64,000 nt of DNA from Nocardioides sp. T2.26MG-1 (GCF_950101795.1 NZ_CATNLZ010000033.1:246916-310915); one strand, 5' to 3'; positions 32,567 through 41,530 are shown, counted from the stretch's first letter. Notes: generated by a model not told the origin, from the sequence alone. Numbers and translations are program-made.

Positions 32567-34036
32567 TCAGCGGCAGGCGGGGGCGTCCGGCAGAGGCGCG
32601 GGGACGCCGAGCGTCGGCATGCCGAGCGTGACGCCGGCCGGCGCGGCCGGAGGAGCGTGGCGGGCCGCCCAGGCGTCGCCGGAGCGGGTACGCCGGACGT
32701 CGACCAGGGCGCCGTCGGCCACCAGGTGGTGCGGCGCGGCGTAGGTGACCTCCACGGTCACCATGTCTCCGGGCCGGACCTCGACGCCCTCGGGCGGGGT
32801 GAAGTGCACCAGCCGGTTGTCCCGGCCACGCCCGGAGAGTCGGTGGGTGGCGGCGTCCTTGCGGCCCTCGCCCTCGGCGACCATGAGCTCGATGCGCCGG
32901 CCGACCAGCCGCTTGTTCTCCTGCCACGCGATCTCGTCGACCACCTCGACCAGCCGCTCGTAGCGGTCCTTGACCACGGCCGGCGAGATCTGGTCGGGCA
33001 GCGTGGCGGCCGGGGTGCCGGGGCGCTTGGAGTACTGGAACGTGAACGCGGCGGAGAATCGCGCCTCCCGCACGACGCGCAGCGTCTCGAGGAAGTCCTC
33101 CTCGGTCTCGCCGGGGAAGCCCACGATGATGTCGGTGGTGATCGCGGCGTCGGGCATGGCCGCGCGGACCCGCTCGATGATGCCGAGGTACTTCGTGGAT
33201 CGGTAGGACCGCCGCATGTCGCGCAGCACCTTGTCCGAGCCCGACTGCAGCGGCATGTGCAGCGACGGCATCACGTTCGGCGTCTCGGCCATCGCCTCGA
33301 TGACGTCGTCGGTGAACTCGGCCGGGTGCGGGCTGGTGAAGCGCACCCGCTCCAGCCCCTCGATGTCGCCGCACGCCCGGAGCAGCTTGGAGAACGCCTG
33401 CCGGTCGCCGAACTCCACGCCGTACGCGTTGACGTTCTGGCCCAGCAGCGTGATCTCCGAGACGCCCTCGGCGACCAGCGCCTCGACCTCGGCGAGGATC
33501 TCGCCGGGCCGGCGGTCCTTCTCCTTGCCGCGCAGACTCGGGACGATGCAGAACGTGCAGGTGTTGTTGCAGCCGACCGACACCGAGACCCAGGCGGCGT
33601 ACGCCGACTCGCGCCGGGTCGGCAGCGTGGAGGGGAACACCTCGAGCGACTCGAGGATCTCGACCTGCGCCTCCTCCTGGACGCGCGCCCGCTCGAGCAG
33701 CGCCGGGAGAGACCCGATGTTGTGGGTGCCGAACACGACGTCGACCCACGGTGCGCGCGTCGTGATCGTGTCGCGATCCTTCTGAGCCAGGCAGCCGCCG
33801 ACCGCGATCTGCATGCCGGGAGTCGCGGCCTTGACCGGCGCCAGGTGGCCGAGGTTGCCGTAGAGCTTGTTGTCGGCGTTCTCCCGCACCGCGCAGGTGT
33901 TGAACACCACCACGTCGGCCTGCTGGCCCGACGGCGCGGCGACATAGCCCGCGTCCTCCAGCAGCCCGGTGAGGCGCTCGGAGTCGTGGACGTTCATCTG
34001 GCACCCGTAGGTGCGGACCTCGTAGGTACGCGACAT
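32567..34036 (-). CDS. miaB: tRNA-2-methylthio-N6-dimethylallyladenosine synthase
   Basis: A 489-residue radical-SAM methylthiotransferase that makes ms2i6A at tRNA position 37, using the i6A made by MiaA. The N-terminal UPF0004 domain has its three Fe-S cysteines (YGCQMNVHDSE, FNTCAVRENAD, GGCLAQ). The radical-SAM motif CNNTCTFC is intact at about residue 155, and a C-terminal TRAM domain (RRIELMVAEGEGRKD) binds tRNA. ATG at 34036 gives the conserved N-terminus; the last 20 residues are a Pro-rich extension. Diverges from the amino-acid importer operon. Confidence 0.96.
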   Translation of the reverse strand: MSRTYEVRTYGCQMNVHDSERLTGLLEDAGYVAAPSGQQADVVVFNTCAVRENADNKLYGNLGHLAPVKAATPGMQIAVGGCLAQKDRDTITTRAPWVDVVFGTHNIGSLPALLERARVQEEAQVEILESLEVFPSTLPTRRESAYAAWVSVSVGCNNTCTFCIVPSLRGKEKDRRPGEILAEVEALVAEGVSEITLLGQNVNAYGVEFGDRQAFSKLLRACGDIEGLERVRFTSPHPAEFTDDVIEAMAETPNVMPSLHMPLQSGSDKVLRDMRRSYRSTKYLGIIERVRAAMPDAAITTDIIVGFPGETEEDFLETLRVVREARFSAAFTFQYSKRPGTPAATLPDQISPAVVKDRYERLVEVVDEIAWQENKRLVGRRIELMVAEGEGRKDAATHRLSGRGRDNRLVHFTPPEGVEVRPGDMVTVEVTYAAPHHLVADGALVDVRRTRSGDAWAARHAPPAAPAGVTLGMPTLGVPAPLPDAPACR

Positions 34037-34135
34037 GACCCGACGAGGGTACGGCGGATGCCGACCCGACCGGAAAATCGGCCTCCACCCCGGCCCGACC
34101 CCAGGAGTGCGGTAGCCCGTTCGGGCCATCGCGGC

Positions 34136-34141
34136 TAGTGT
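34136..34141 (+). promoter_or_regulatory. -10 box TAGTGT of the amino-acid importer
   Basis: TAGTGT is eight bases before the ATG at 34150. It includes the GTG at 34138-34140, so that earlier in-frame start is unlikely. Confidence 0.5.
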
Positions 34142-34149
34142 CTCCGGGC

Positions 34150-34923
34150 ATGACGGCGGCAGGGAGCTCGGCCTCGGGGACCGGCACCGAGGTCATCGTG
34201 GCATTGGAGAGCGTCGACAAGTGGTTCGGCGACCTGCACGTGCTGCGCGGCATCGACCTGTCGGTGCGCCGCGGCGAGGTCGTGGTCGTGATCGGGCCCT
34301 CGGGGTCCGGGAAGTCCACGCTGTGTCGCACGATCAATCGCCTCGAGACCATCGACCGGGGTTCGATCGTGCTGGAGGGCCAGCCGCTGCCACAGGAGGG
34401 CAAGGCGCTGGCCCGGCTCCGGGCCGACGTGGGAATGGTGTTCCAGAGCTTCAACCTCTTCGCCCACAAGACCGTGCTCGAGAACGTCACGCTCGGCCCG
34501 ATCAAGGTGCGCGGCACGAGCCGCGTCGAGGCGGAGGAGCGGGCGCGGGCTCTGCTGGAGCGGGTCGGCGTCGCCGAGCAGGCCCAGAAGTATCCTGCCC
34601 AGCTCTCCGGGGGCCAGCAGCAGCGCGTCGCGATCGCCCGCGCGCTGGCCATGGACCCCGCGCTGATGCTCTTCGACGAGCCGACCTCCGCACTGGACCC
34701 GGAGATGATCAAGGAGGTCCTCGACGTCATGGTGGACCTCGCCCGGGGCGGGATGACCATGGTCGTGGTTACCCACGAGATGGGGTTCGCCCGGACCGCC
34801 GCCGACCGCGTGATCTTCATGGCCGACGGCGCGATCGTCGAAGAGGGCTCTCCCGACGAGTTCTTCTCCAACCCTCGTTCGGAGCGCGCCCAGGACTTCC
34901 TCAGCAAGGTGCTCAGCCACTGA
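34150..34923 (+). CDS. gluA: Glutamate/polar amino-acid ABC transporter ATPase
   Basis: A 257-residue ATPase: Walker A GPSGSGKST at about residue 50, Q-loop VFQSFNLFAH, signature LSGGQQQRVAIARAL, Walker B LMLFDEPTSALD, and switch His in VVTHEMGFA. The family is the polar amino-acid importer group (GluA/GlnQ/HisP). It leads gluA-B-C-D-like genes on the plus strand, the same cluster that stands next to miaB in other actinobacteria. Glutamate specificity is inferred from that synteny. Confidence 0.9.
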   Translation: MTAAGSSASGTGTEVIVALESVDKWFGDLHVLRGIDLSVRRGEVVVVIGPSGSGKSTLCRTINRLETIDRGSIVLEGQPLPQEGKALARLRADVGMVFQSFNLFAHKTVLENVTLGPIKVRGTSRVEAEERARALLERVGVAEQAQKYPAQLSGGQQQRVAIARALAMDPALMLFDEPTSALDPEMIKEVLDVMVDLARGGMTMVVVTHEMGFARTAADRVIFMADGAIVEEGSPDEFFSNPRSERAQDFLSKVLSH

Positions 34924-34965
34924 CCGTCATCGCCCAACTCCACCACTCGGCAAGGGAGCAGAAGG

Positions 34966-35868
34966 ATGCGACTCATCAGACGGACCAAGGCGGCGGCTGC
35001 GGCCGTCGTGCTCGCCAGCGCGCTCGGCTCGACGCTCGCAGCCTGCGGCAGCGCGGGCGACGACAGCGGCAAGGGTGCCGACGTCGACGTCGCGGAGAAC
35101 GCGGCGGACCAGTTCGACGACGGCACCCGGATGAAGGAGCTCGCCGAGGCGGGTGCGATCAAGATCGGTGTGAAGTTCGACCAGCCGGGGATCGGGTTCA
35201 AGGGCGCCGCGGACGACGAACCCCAGGGCTTCGACCCGGAGATGGGCAAGATCCTCGCCGCGTCGCTCGGCATCGAGCCCGGCGACATCACGTGGACCGA
35301 GACGATCTCGGACAACCGCGAGCCGTTCCTCCAGTCTGGGGAGGTCGACCTCGTGATCGCGTCGTACTCGATCACGGACGAGCGCCGCAAGGTCGTCGGG
35401 CAGGCCGGCCCCTACTACGTGACCGGCCAGCAGATCCTGGTCCGCTCCGACAGCGATATCGAGAGCGTCGACGACATCAAGGGCCAGGAGGTCTGCTCGG
35501 TGACCGGCTCCACGTCGCTGGACAACGTCAAGGCCAAGGGCGCGAAACCGCGCGGGTTCGACACCTACTCCGAGTGCGTCGACCAGGTCCTGGACGGGAC
35601 GGTCGACGCGATGACCACCGACGGCGCGATCCTGCTCGGCTACGCCGCGCAGCACCCCGACGAGCTCAAGGTGGTCGGCGACCCGTTCTCCGAGGAGCGC
35701 TACGGGGTCGGCTACTCCAAGGACCACCCGGAGATGTGCGAGTGGATCAACGACACGTTGACCCAGTCCTTCGAGGACGGCACCTGGGAGGACGCGTTCG
35801 ACGCCACGCTCGGCAAGTCGGGCGTGGACGCGCCCGAGCAGCCCACGCTCGACCCCTGTCAGGACTGA
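34966..35868 (+). CDS. gluB: Glutamate-type ABC transporter substrate-binding lipoprotein
   Basis: A 300-residue lipoprotein: basic signal peptide, lipobox LAAC with Cys27, then an Asp/Ala-rich linker. The mature domain is an SBP family 3 fold: AIKIGVKFDQPGIGF, FDPEMGKILAASLGI, VDLVIASYSITDERR, and VCSVTGSTSLDN, which contains the residues binding the alpha-carboxyl and amino groups. A pair of cysteines (CSVTG and SECVDQ) is typical of actinobacterial GluB. It is 42 bp after the ATPase gene. Confidence 0.9.
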   Translation: MRLIRRTKAAAAAVVLASALGSTLAACGSAGDDSGKGADVDVAENAADQFDDGTRMKELAEAGAIKIGVKFDQPGIGFKGAADDEPQGFDPEMGKILAASLGIEPGDITWTETISDNREPFLQSGEVDLVIASYSITDERRKVVGQAGPYYVTGQQILVRSDSDIESVDDIKGQEVCSVTGSTSLDNVKAKGAKPRGFDTYSECVDQVLDGTVDAMTTDGAILLGYAAQHPDELKVVGDPFSEERYGVGYSKDHPEMCEWINDTLTQSFEDGTWEDAFDATLGKSGVDAPEQPTLDPCQD

Positions 35869-35914
35869 CCCGGGCCTGAGCCCCCGACCCGAGCGAAGGT
35901 GGTGGTGGACCCCC

Positions 35915-36601
35915 ATGGAGGCGGTGTTCTCCGACTTCGGTGAGTACGCCAAGGCGTTCGGGCTGACCTGTGGCCTGTTCCTAGTCGCCGGCCTCGGCTC
36001 GCTCGTCTGGGGGACCTTCCTCGCCGCGCTGCGGGTCGGCCCGGTCGCGGTGATGCGGAAGGCGTCGGCGGCCTACGTCGGCGTCTTCCGCAACACCCCG
36101 CTGCTGGTCGTGTTCATCTTCGTGGCCGTGGCCCTGCCGAAGATCGGCTACAGCTTCACGTTCATCGAGAACGTCGACGTCGGTGGCCACCACGTGTCCG
36201 GCTACTTCTTCCGGGCGTGCGTGGCGCTCACGCTCTACACCTCGGCGTTCGTGTGCGAGGCCGTCCGGTCCGGGATCAACGCGGTGCCGCTGGGCCAGGC
36301 CGAGGCGGCTCGCTCCATCGGCCTCACCTTCACCCAGACGATGCAGGAGGTGGTGCTGCCGCAGGCGGTGCGCGCCGTGGTGCCGCCGTTGACCAGTGTC
36401 CTGGTGGCGCTGCTGAAGAACACCTCCGTCGCGGCTGCCTTCGGGATCGCGGAGGCGACCGCGCAGATGAAGTCGATGAACAACGACCACGCCGACCAGC
36501 GGATCCAGATCTTCCTGCTGTTCGCGGTCGGCTACATCGTGCTCGTGGAGGTCCTCACGTTCTCCTCCTACGCGCTCGAGCGCCGCTGGCGGGTCGCATG
36601 A
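35915..36601 (+). CDS. gluC: Glutamate-type ABC transporter permease, first subunit
   Basis: A 228-residue permease with about five membrane helices (TCGLFLVAGLGSLVWG as the first; VFRNTPLLVVFIFVAVALP). The HisM-type inner-membrane loop EAARSIGLTFTQTMQEVVLP is the EAA motif that docks onto GluA. Its stop overlaps the start of the second permease gene as ATGA, so the two subunits are coupled and probably form a heterodimer. Confidence 0.9.
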   Translation: MEAVFSDFGEYAKAFGLTCGLFLVAGLGSLVWGTFLAALRVGPVAVMRKASAAYVGVFRNTPLLVVFIFVAVALPKIGYSFTFIENVDVGGHHVSGYFFRACVALTLYTSAFVCEAVRSGINAVPLGQAEAARSIGLTFTQTMQEVVLPQAVRAVVPPLTSVLVALLKNTSVAAAFGIAEATAQMKSMNNDHADQRIQIFLLFAVGYIVLVEVLTFSSYALERRWRVA

Positions 36602-37452
36602 GCGCCACCGTCCTCTACGACGCCCCGGGCCCGCGGACCGTCCGACGGCACCGCATCTACGCCGGGGTGACCGCACTGGCCCTCGTCGGCCTCGCCGTCC
36701 TGGTCCTGTGGAAGCTCAACTCCGCCGGCCAGCTCGCGTACGCGCAGTGGGAGGTGTTCCTCACCCCCGACTACGTCCGGGTGATCCTGCTCGACGGGTT
36801 GCTGAAGACCTTGGAGATGGCCTTCTTCGCGATCGTCTTCGCGGTGGTCTTCGGCGTGGTCTTCGGCACCGCGAAGCTGTCCGAGCACTGGTGGATCCGG
36901 TCGCCGGCGTGGCTGGTCGTCGAGTTCTTCCGCGCGGTGCCGGTGCTGCTGCTGATGGTCTTCGTCTTCTACCTGCTCAGCGTCGGCGACGGCCCGCTCT
37001 CGAAGTTCTGGTGCGTGGTGGTCGCCCTCACGGTCTACAACGGCGCGGTGCTCGCCGAGGTCTTCCGTGCCGGCGTCAACGCCGTCCCCCACGGCCAGGT
37101 CGAGGCCGCGTACGCGTTGGGACTGCGCAAGGGCCAGGTCATGACGACCATCCAGCTCCCGCAGGCGGTCCGCATCATGCTTCCGTCGATCGTCAGCCAG
37201 TGCGTGGTGGCCCTCAAGGACACCAGCCTCGGCTACTACATCGTCGCTCCCGGTCTGACCGCGGTGGGCAAGCAGATCTACCTGGAGTTCTTCAACCAGG
37301 TCCCGACCGCGATCGTGCTGGCCGCACTCTACATCACCTGCAACCTGCTCCTCACGGCCCTGGCGACCTGGCTCCAGCGCCGCTACGTCGGTGAGCGCAA
37401 CCCCGTGGACACCAGCAGGGTCGGCAACATGGACGGCGGCCGCGCCGTCTGA
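36598..37452 (+). CDS. gluD: Glutamate-type ABC transporter permease, second subunit
   Basis: A 284-residue permease with a long basic N-terminal tail, then helices IYAGVTALALVGLAVLVLW and MAFFAIVFAVVFGVVFG. The EAA motif is VEAAYALGLRKGQVMTTIQLP, followed by QAVRIMLPSIVSQ. C-terminal cytoplasmic tail carries RYVGERNPVD. A strong hairpin terminator follows its stop. Confidence 0.9.
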   Translation: MSATVLYDAPGPRTVRRHRIYAGVTALALVGLAVLVLWKLNSAGQLAYAQWEVFLTPDYVRVILLDGLLKTLEMAFFAIVFAVVFGVVFGTAKLSEHWWIRSPAWLVVEFFRAVPVLLLMVFVFYLLSVGDGPLSKFWCVVVALTVYNGAVLAEVFRAGVNAVPHGQVEAAYALGLRKGQVMTTIQLPQAVRIMLPSIVSQCVVALKDTSLGYYIVAPGLTAVGKQIYLEFFNQVPTAIVLAALYITCNLLLTALATWLQRRYVGERNPVDTSRVGNMDGGRAV

Positions 37453-37469
37453 CCGGCGCGGGTCCACGC

Positions 37470-37506
37470 CCTCGGCCCGCCCGGACTGCGTCCGGACGGG
37501 CCGAGG
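37470..37506. terminator. Bidirectional hairpin terminator
   Basis: CCTCGGCCCGCCCGGAC (37470-37486) pairs with 37490-37506 with one mismatch around a 3-base TGC loop. It lies between the convergent gluD-like and PhoX-like genes and can end both. No clear U-tract on either side. Confidence 0.75.
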
Positions 37507-37523
37507 GGAGCCGATGCTGGCGC

Positions 37524-39098
37524 TCAGTGGCGCCAGTGCACCTCCCACGTGACGTTGTCACCGTGCTGCTGGGTCCAGAACGTCCGCCAGGACGCAGCGA
37601 ACGGGTTGGGCACCTTGGCCCCGAGCAGGCCCGCGGTCGTCGGGTCGCCGTCGGACACGTGGATCCCGGTGATCTCGTTGTCGCCGTCGTTGTAGGACAG
37701 ACCGGCGGAGGCGTCGTACGTCGCCGACGCGTCGCGGCCCTCGGCGAGCCACCGCACGGGCCGGGGCGCCCGGTCCTTGCCCTGGGCCTTGCCGTGCGAC
37801 CGGCGGTCGCCGAGGTGGTAGAGGTAGCCGGAGTCCAGCGCGTTGCGCTGCTCGTGGAGCCCGTCACCGGCGTCCTCGACGACCAGCAGGTCGTCCTTGG
37901 TGAGGAACGCGATGTTGTCGAAGCCGGCGTGTGCCTCGTCGCCGACGGCCGCGATCGAGATCGTGCCGGTGCCGGCGCTCGGCCCGGACTGGGTGACCCG
38001 GAAGACCCCGCCGTACGCACCCGGCAGGGTGCTGTTGGTCGAGGTGTCACCGGTCTCGGTGAAGTAGAACTCGCGGAACCCGGTGCCCGGACGGAACACG
38101 CCGTTCTCCGGCCGCTTCAGGGGCGTGGCGCTCGCCGACTTGGCGGCCGCGGTCGCGTCGAACGCCACGGGCGCACCGGTGTGGACGGTCACCCACTTCG
38201 TCTTGAACGTCGTCCCGTAGGTGTGCAGCTGGGTGATGAAGGAGTCCGACGGGTTGGACTGGAGCTGCTCCGCGGTCACCGGGCTGCCGTCCGTGCGCAG
38301 GATCTGGAGCGCCTGGAGCGAGCCGCCGGCGGTGAGGTCGGTCTTGTCGGTGGGCACGAAGCGGTAGACGTAGCTGTTCGGCGCCTTGCCGCCGCTGGCC
38401 GACGCGCCGCCGATGTCCTCGACGAGCCAGACGTTGCCGTCCTGGTCGTTCTGGACACCCTCGTAGCCGCCCGACCCGAGCGCGTCGAGGCGGACCGCGT
38501 GGCCGTCGACCGCGTCGCCGTTCGCGTCGAGCGAGACGCCGAAGACCCCGCCCTTGGGGGCCTTGGCCTCCGCGGTCAGCAGGAGCTGGTGGGTGAACGG
38601 GTCCCAGGTGATGCCGTCGATCGTGGGGTACGCGTTGCCGTCGGCGTCGGTGTCGGAGATCAGCGTGACGCGCTTGGCCGGGTCGGTCTCGTCGAGGTCG
38701 ATCCGGGTGACGTAGCCGCGCGGGCCGCCCTCGTGGCCCTGGTAGAGGTAGTGCTTGCCACCGAAGGTGAGGTAGACGTTCTTGTCCGGCTCGGTCTTGT
38801 AGGCCTCGTCGGGCGCCTGGGTGAGCGGGCCGCCGGCCTGGGTGTTGTAGCCGTAGTGGGTGACGCCGTTGGCGGTGTCGGGGTTGACGAGGGGCAGCGC
38901 TCCCCAGGCGAGCGAGGTCTGCGTCGCCGACGGGGTGAGGACGTTGCCCTGGATCCCCGAGCGCGGGTTGGCGCTCGGGACGTCGGTGACGGTGGAGTCA
39001 CCGCCGTGTGCGTGCGCGGGCGCCAGGGAGAGGGCGGCCAGGCCGCCGGCGACGAGCGCGCCGGCGAGGCCGGCCTTGGCGAGGTGTTGAGGTGTCAC
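37524..39098 (-). CDS. Exported PhoX-like phosphatase (DUF839 beta-propeller)
   Basis: A 524-residue secreted protein. A signal peptide (AKAGLAGALVAGGLAALSLA, cleavage after AHA) leads into a beta-propeller with Asp/Gly-rich calcium-type loops: YPTIDGITWDPFTHQLLLTA, EGVQNDQDGNVWLVEDIGG, and the DUF839 hallmark PENGVFRPGTGFREFYFTETGD. PhoX enzymes release phosphate from organic esters using Ca and Fe. GTG at 39098 is supported by GGAAGG seven bases upstream. The signal lacks a twin-arginine pair, unlike many PhoX proteins. No Pho box was recognised. Confidence 0.8.
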   Translation of the reverse strand: MTPQHLAKAGLAGALVAGGLAALSLAPAHAHGGDSTVTDVPSANPRSGIQGNVLTPSATQTSLAWGALPLVNPDTANGVTHYGYNTQAGGPLTQAPDEAYKTEPDKNVYLTFGGKHYLYQGHEGGPRGYVTRIDLDETDPAKRVTLISDTDADGNAYPTIDGITWDPFTHQLLLTAEAKAPKGGVFGVSLDANGDAVDGHAVRLDALGSGGYEGVQNDQDGNVWLVEDIGGASASGGKAPNSYVYRFVPTDKTDLTAGGSLQALQILRTDGSPVTAEQLQSNPSDSFITQLHTYGTTFKTKWVTVHTGAPVAFDATAAAKSASATPLKRPENGVFRPGTGFREFYFTETGDTSTNSTLPGAYGGVFRVTQSGPSAGTGTISIAAVGDEAHAGFDNIAFLTKDDLLVVEDAGDGLHEQRNALDSGYLYHLGDRRSHGKAQGKDRAPRPVRWLAEGRDASATYDASAGLSYNDGDNEITGIHVSDGDPTTAGLLGAKVPNPFAASWRTFWTQQHGDNVTWEVHWRH

Positions 39099-39211
39099 GT
39101 TGGAACCTTCCGAGGTTGCAGACGATGTGCCGATCCGAGACCCCCGACCCGGACATCCGGAGCCTCGACCCCGTCCGTGACCGGCGGGCATCCGGCGCGT
39201 GAATCCAGGGC

Positions 39212-39217
39212 TACGCT
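39212..39217 (+). promoter_or_regulatory. -10 box TACGCT of the serine-triplet gene
   Basis: TACGCT lies seven bases before ATG 39225, the leaderless arrangement seen at other genes here. This supports expression of an otherwise unrecognised frame. Confidence 0.5.
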
Positions 39218-39224
39218 GCGGAAC

Positions 39225-39572
39225 ATGTGGTCCTACGGCTCCCGGGGCTCGATCCTGTCGCTGTGGTCCGACGGGTCCGTGCTCTCGGTCGGCAGCATCG
39301 GGTCGGTCGCCTCGTTCGGCTCCGTCGGCTCGGTGATGTCGGCCGGCTCGATCGGCTCGATGATGTCCGCCGCGTCGCTGCTGTCGTTCCAGAGCTCGGC
39401 CTCGGCACTGTCCCGGGAGAGCAACGGCTCCGTCCGCTCCTACCAGTCTCACCGCGCGTTGCGCGGCTACCGCGAGCACGGCGACCTCGTGGCCTGGCCC
39501 GTCCTCGTCGCCGGCGGCGTACTGCTCGCCGCCACGATCACCGGATTCGCTGTACGCCGCGCCCCACGCTGA
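39225..39572 (+). CDS. Unknown membrane protein with serine at every third residue
   Basis: A 115-residue protein of no family I recognise. From Ser3 to Ser75 every third residue is serine, 25 in a row without a break; the other two positions are mostly Gly, Val, Ile, Leu, Met or Ala (for example GSVLSVGSIGSVASFGSVGS). Residues 20-50 also show a 9-residue period. The repeat ends in a short basic region (SHRALRGYREHG), then one membrane segment VAWPVLVAGGVLLAATITGF and a basic RRAPR tail. The repeat could form a beta-solenoid or a polyproline-II-like helix outside the membrane. It lies between the PhoX-like and CehA-like phosphoesterase genes. Confidence 0.72.
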   Translation: MWSYGSRGSILSLWSDGSVLSVGSIGSVASFGSVGSVMSAGSIGSMMSAASLLSFQSSASALSRESNGSVRSYQSHRALRGYREHGDLVAWPVLVAGGVLLAATITGFAVRRAPR

Positions 39573-39589
39573 GACATCCTGTCCGCATC

Positions 39590-41074
39590 ATGAGCGACCG
39601 ACCTCTCCACCGCCACCTCGACCGCCGCGGGATGCTGCTGGCCGGCGCGGGTGTCGCCACCACCGCCGCGCTGGCGACGTTCGAGCCCGCAGCCGCGGGC
39701 TCGGCGGTCACCAAGACGTTCAAGGGCCGCTTCTCCCCCGCCGACCGGGAGGACTGGCGCTACCTGCCGTTCCGGGTGCCGCGCGGCGTGCGCCAGATCC
39801 AGGTCTCCTACTCCTACCCGCCGCCGATCGACTCGGGGGTGGGGTTCAGCTCGAACGTCGTCGACATCGGCATCTTCGACTCCTCGGGCATCGGGGTCGG
39901 CAACGCGGCCGGGTTCCGCGGTTGGTCCGGCGGGGCGCGCTCGTCGTTCCGGATCAGCCGCACGTGGGCCACCCCTGGATACCTGCCCGGGCCGATCACG
40001 CCGGGCCGCTGGAGGATCGCGCTCGGGCCGTACCAGATCGTGTCCCGCGTCGACTACGAGGTCACGGTGACCCTGCACTTCGGCCCCCGGGGTGCGGCCT
40101 TCGAGGCGGAGCCCGCGCCGACCTCCGTCCCCGGCACCGGGCAGGGGTGGTACCGCGGCGACCTGCACGTGCACACCGTGCACTCCGACGGGTCGCAGAC
40201 CCGGCCGGACGTGATCAGGTACGCGCAATCCGCCGGCCTGGACTTCATCGGCACCGCGGAGCACAACACCAGCACCGCCCAGCTGACGTTCGGCCGGTAC
40301 GTCCCCGAGGACTTCCTGGTGATCTGCGGGGAGGAGGTCACCACCCGAGCCGGGCACTGGCTGGCGACCGGGCTGCCGGCCGGCACCTGGATCGACTGGC
40401 GCTACCGCCCCGAGGACGGGCGGCTCGCCGGGTTCACGAAGCAGGTGCGCGACCTCGGTGGGCTCTCGATCGCCGCGCACCCGGACATCCCGGTGCCCTC
40501 GATCCGGTGGGACTTCGACCCGCAGTTCGCCGAGATGGACGCGGTCGAGGTGTGGAACGGCCCCTGGGACGGCTTCGATGCCGCCACGCTCCGCAAGTGG
40601 CACGCCCTGCTGACGGCCGGGGTCTTCAAGCCCGCCGTCGGCAACTCCGACACCCACAAGCAGGCCCAGCAGATCGGCCTCGCGCAGACGGTGGTGCGGG
40701 CCGAGGCACTCTCGACAGAGGCGATCATCGCGGGCTACCGCGCCGGGCACTCCTGGATCGCCGAGTCCTTCGCGGTCGGCCTGGACTTCACCGCGGCCCT
40801 CGGCGACGTCACCGGCGAGTGCGGCGACCGCGTCCCCAGCGACATCGGCCAGACGGTCGCCGTACACCTGAAGGCGACCGGGGTCGCGGGATGCACGGCG
40901 AGACTGCTCGGCCCGGGCGCCGCCACCTACGGTGCCTCGGCCGCGGACCCCGACGGGGTGATCGTGCTGGATGCAGCCGTCCCCGGAGGCACCTCGTTCG
41001 TCCGGGCGGAGGTGCGCCGAGCCGACAAGATGGTCGCGTTGACCAACCCGATCTTCCTCACGCCCGCGGGGTGA
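39590..41074 (+). CDS. Exported CehA/McbA-type PHP-domain metallo-phosphoesterase
   Basis: A 494-residue protein. The N-terminus DRRGMLLAGAGVATTAALA is a twin-arginine-type signal. Residues 45-175 are a beta-sandwich like those in CehA proteins. The PHP domain follows with DLHVHTVHSDGSQTR, GTAEHNTS, CGEEVTTRAGH, IAAHPDIP and GNSDTHKQ, giving the expected metal-binding His and Asp residues. Members cleave phosphodiesters, phosphonates or carbamates. It starts 17 bp after the serine-triplet gene, so co-transcription is possible. Its last 17 bases overlap the convergent hotdog gene. Confidence 0.85.
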   Translation: MSDRPLHRHLDRRGMLLAGAGVATTAALATFEPAAAGSAVTKTFKGRFSPADREDWRYLPFRVPRGVRQIQVSYSYPPPIDSGVGFSSNVVDIGIFDSSGIGVGNAAGFRGWSGGARSSFRISRTWATPGYLPGPITPGRWRIALGPYQIVSRVDYEVTVTLHFGPRGAAFEAEPAPTSVPGTGQGWYRGDLHVHTVHSDGSQTRPDVIRYAQSAGLDFIGTAEHNTSTAQLTFGRYVPEDFLVICGEEVTTRAGHWLATGLPAGTWIDWRYRPEDGRLAGFTKQVRDLGGLSIAAHPDIPVPSIRWDFDPQFAEMDAVEVWNGPWDGFDAATLRKWHALLTAGVFKPAVGNSDTHKQAQQIGLAQTVVRAEALSTEAIIAGYRAGHSWIAESFAVGLDFTAALGDVTGECGDRVPSDIGQTVAVHLKATGVAGCTARLLGPGAATYGASAADPDGVIVLDAAVPGGTSFVRAEVRRADKMVALTNPIFLTPAG

Positions 41075-41522
41075 CCCAGAGCCGGATCACGCCCTCGATC
41101 ACCACGGTGCCGTCGGCGCGGACGCCTCGCACGCGGACGGGGAGATCCGGGTCGGTCCCGGTCCACTGCTCGGGGTCGGTCTCGGCGATGCAGACGATGT
41201 CGCTGGTGGCCTTGGCGGTGTAGCTGACCTCCATCCCCTTGGGGATCCACCGCCTGTCGGCGGGGATCGTCGCCTCGGCGAGCGCGCCCATCGCGGCCTC
41301 GAGCCCGTTGCACAGCGCGATCGCGTGCACGGTGCCGAGGTGGTTGTGCACCCGGCGCCGCTTGGGGATCAGCAGCTCGGCGCGGTTGGGCTCGATGGTC
41401 AGGAAGCGTGGGCGGATCGAGGCGAAGTACGGCGCCTTCTGCGCGAACAGCACCGAGAACACCCGGCTGCCCACGACGGGGACCGCGCTCGTCTTCCGCC
41501 ACATGGTGAGGACCTGGCTCAT
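41058..41522 (-). CDS. Hotdog-fold thioesterase-like protein (DUF4442 type)
   Basis: A 154-residue protein with the single hotdog domain of the DUF4442/PaaI-like group: PRFLTIEPNRAELLIPKRRR, HNHLGTVHAIALCNGLEAAM (HNHxGTVHA is the active-site-like helix), and VSYTAKATSDIV. Probably acts on an acyl-CoA. The ATG at 41522 is chosen because a -10 box TAATGT lies eight bases upstream; another ATG at 41534 lies in that box. A palindrome TTACCG-GT-CGGTAA overlaps the promoter. Confidence 0.8.
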   Translation of the reverse strand: MSQVLTMWRKTSAVPVVGSRVFSVLFAQKAPYFASIRPRFLTIEPNRAELLIPKRRRVHNHLGTVHAIALCNGLEAAMGALAEATIPADRRWIPKGMEVSYTAKATSDIVCIAETDPEQWTGTDPDLPVRVRGVRADGTVVIEGVIRLWVTPRA

Positions 41523-41530
41523 GCGGGCTG

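Noticed and set aside
34138..34140. GTG start for the amino-acid ABC ATPase
   Set aside because: It is inside the TAGTGT -10 box; ATG 34150 gives the normal family length.
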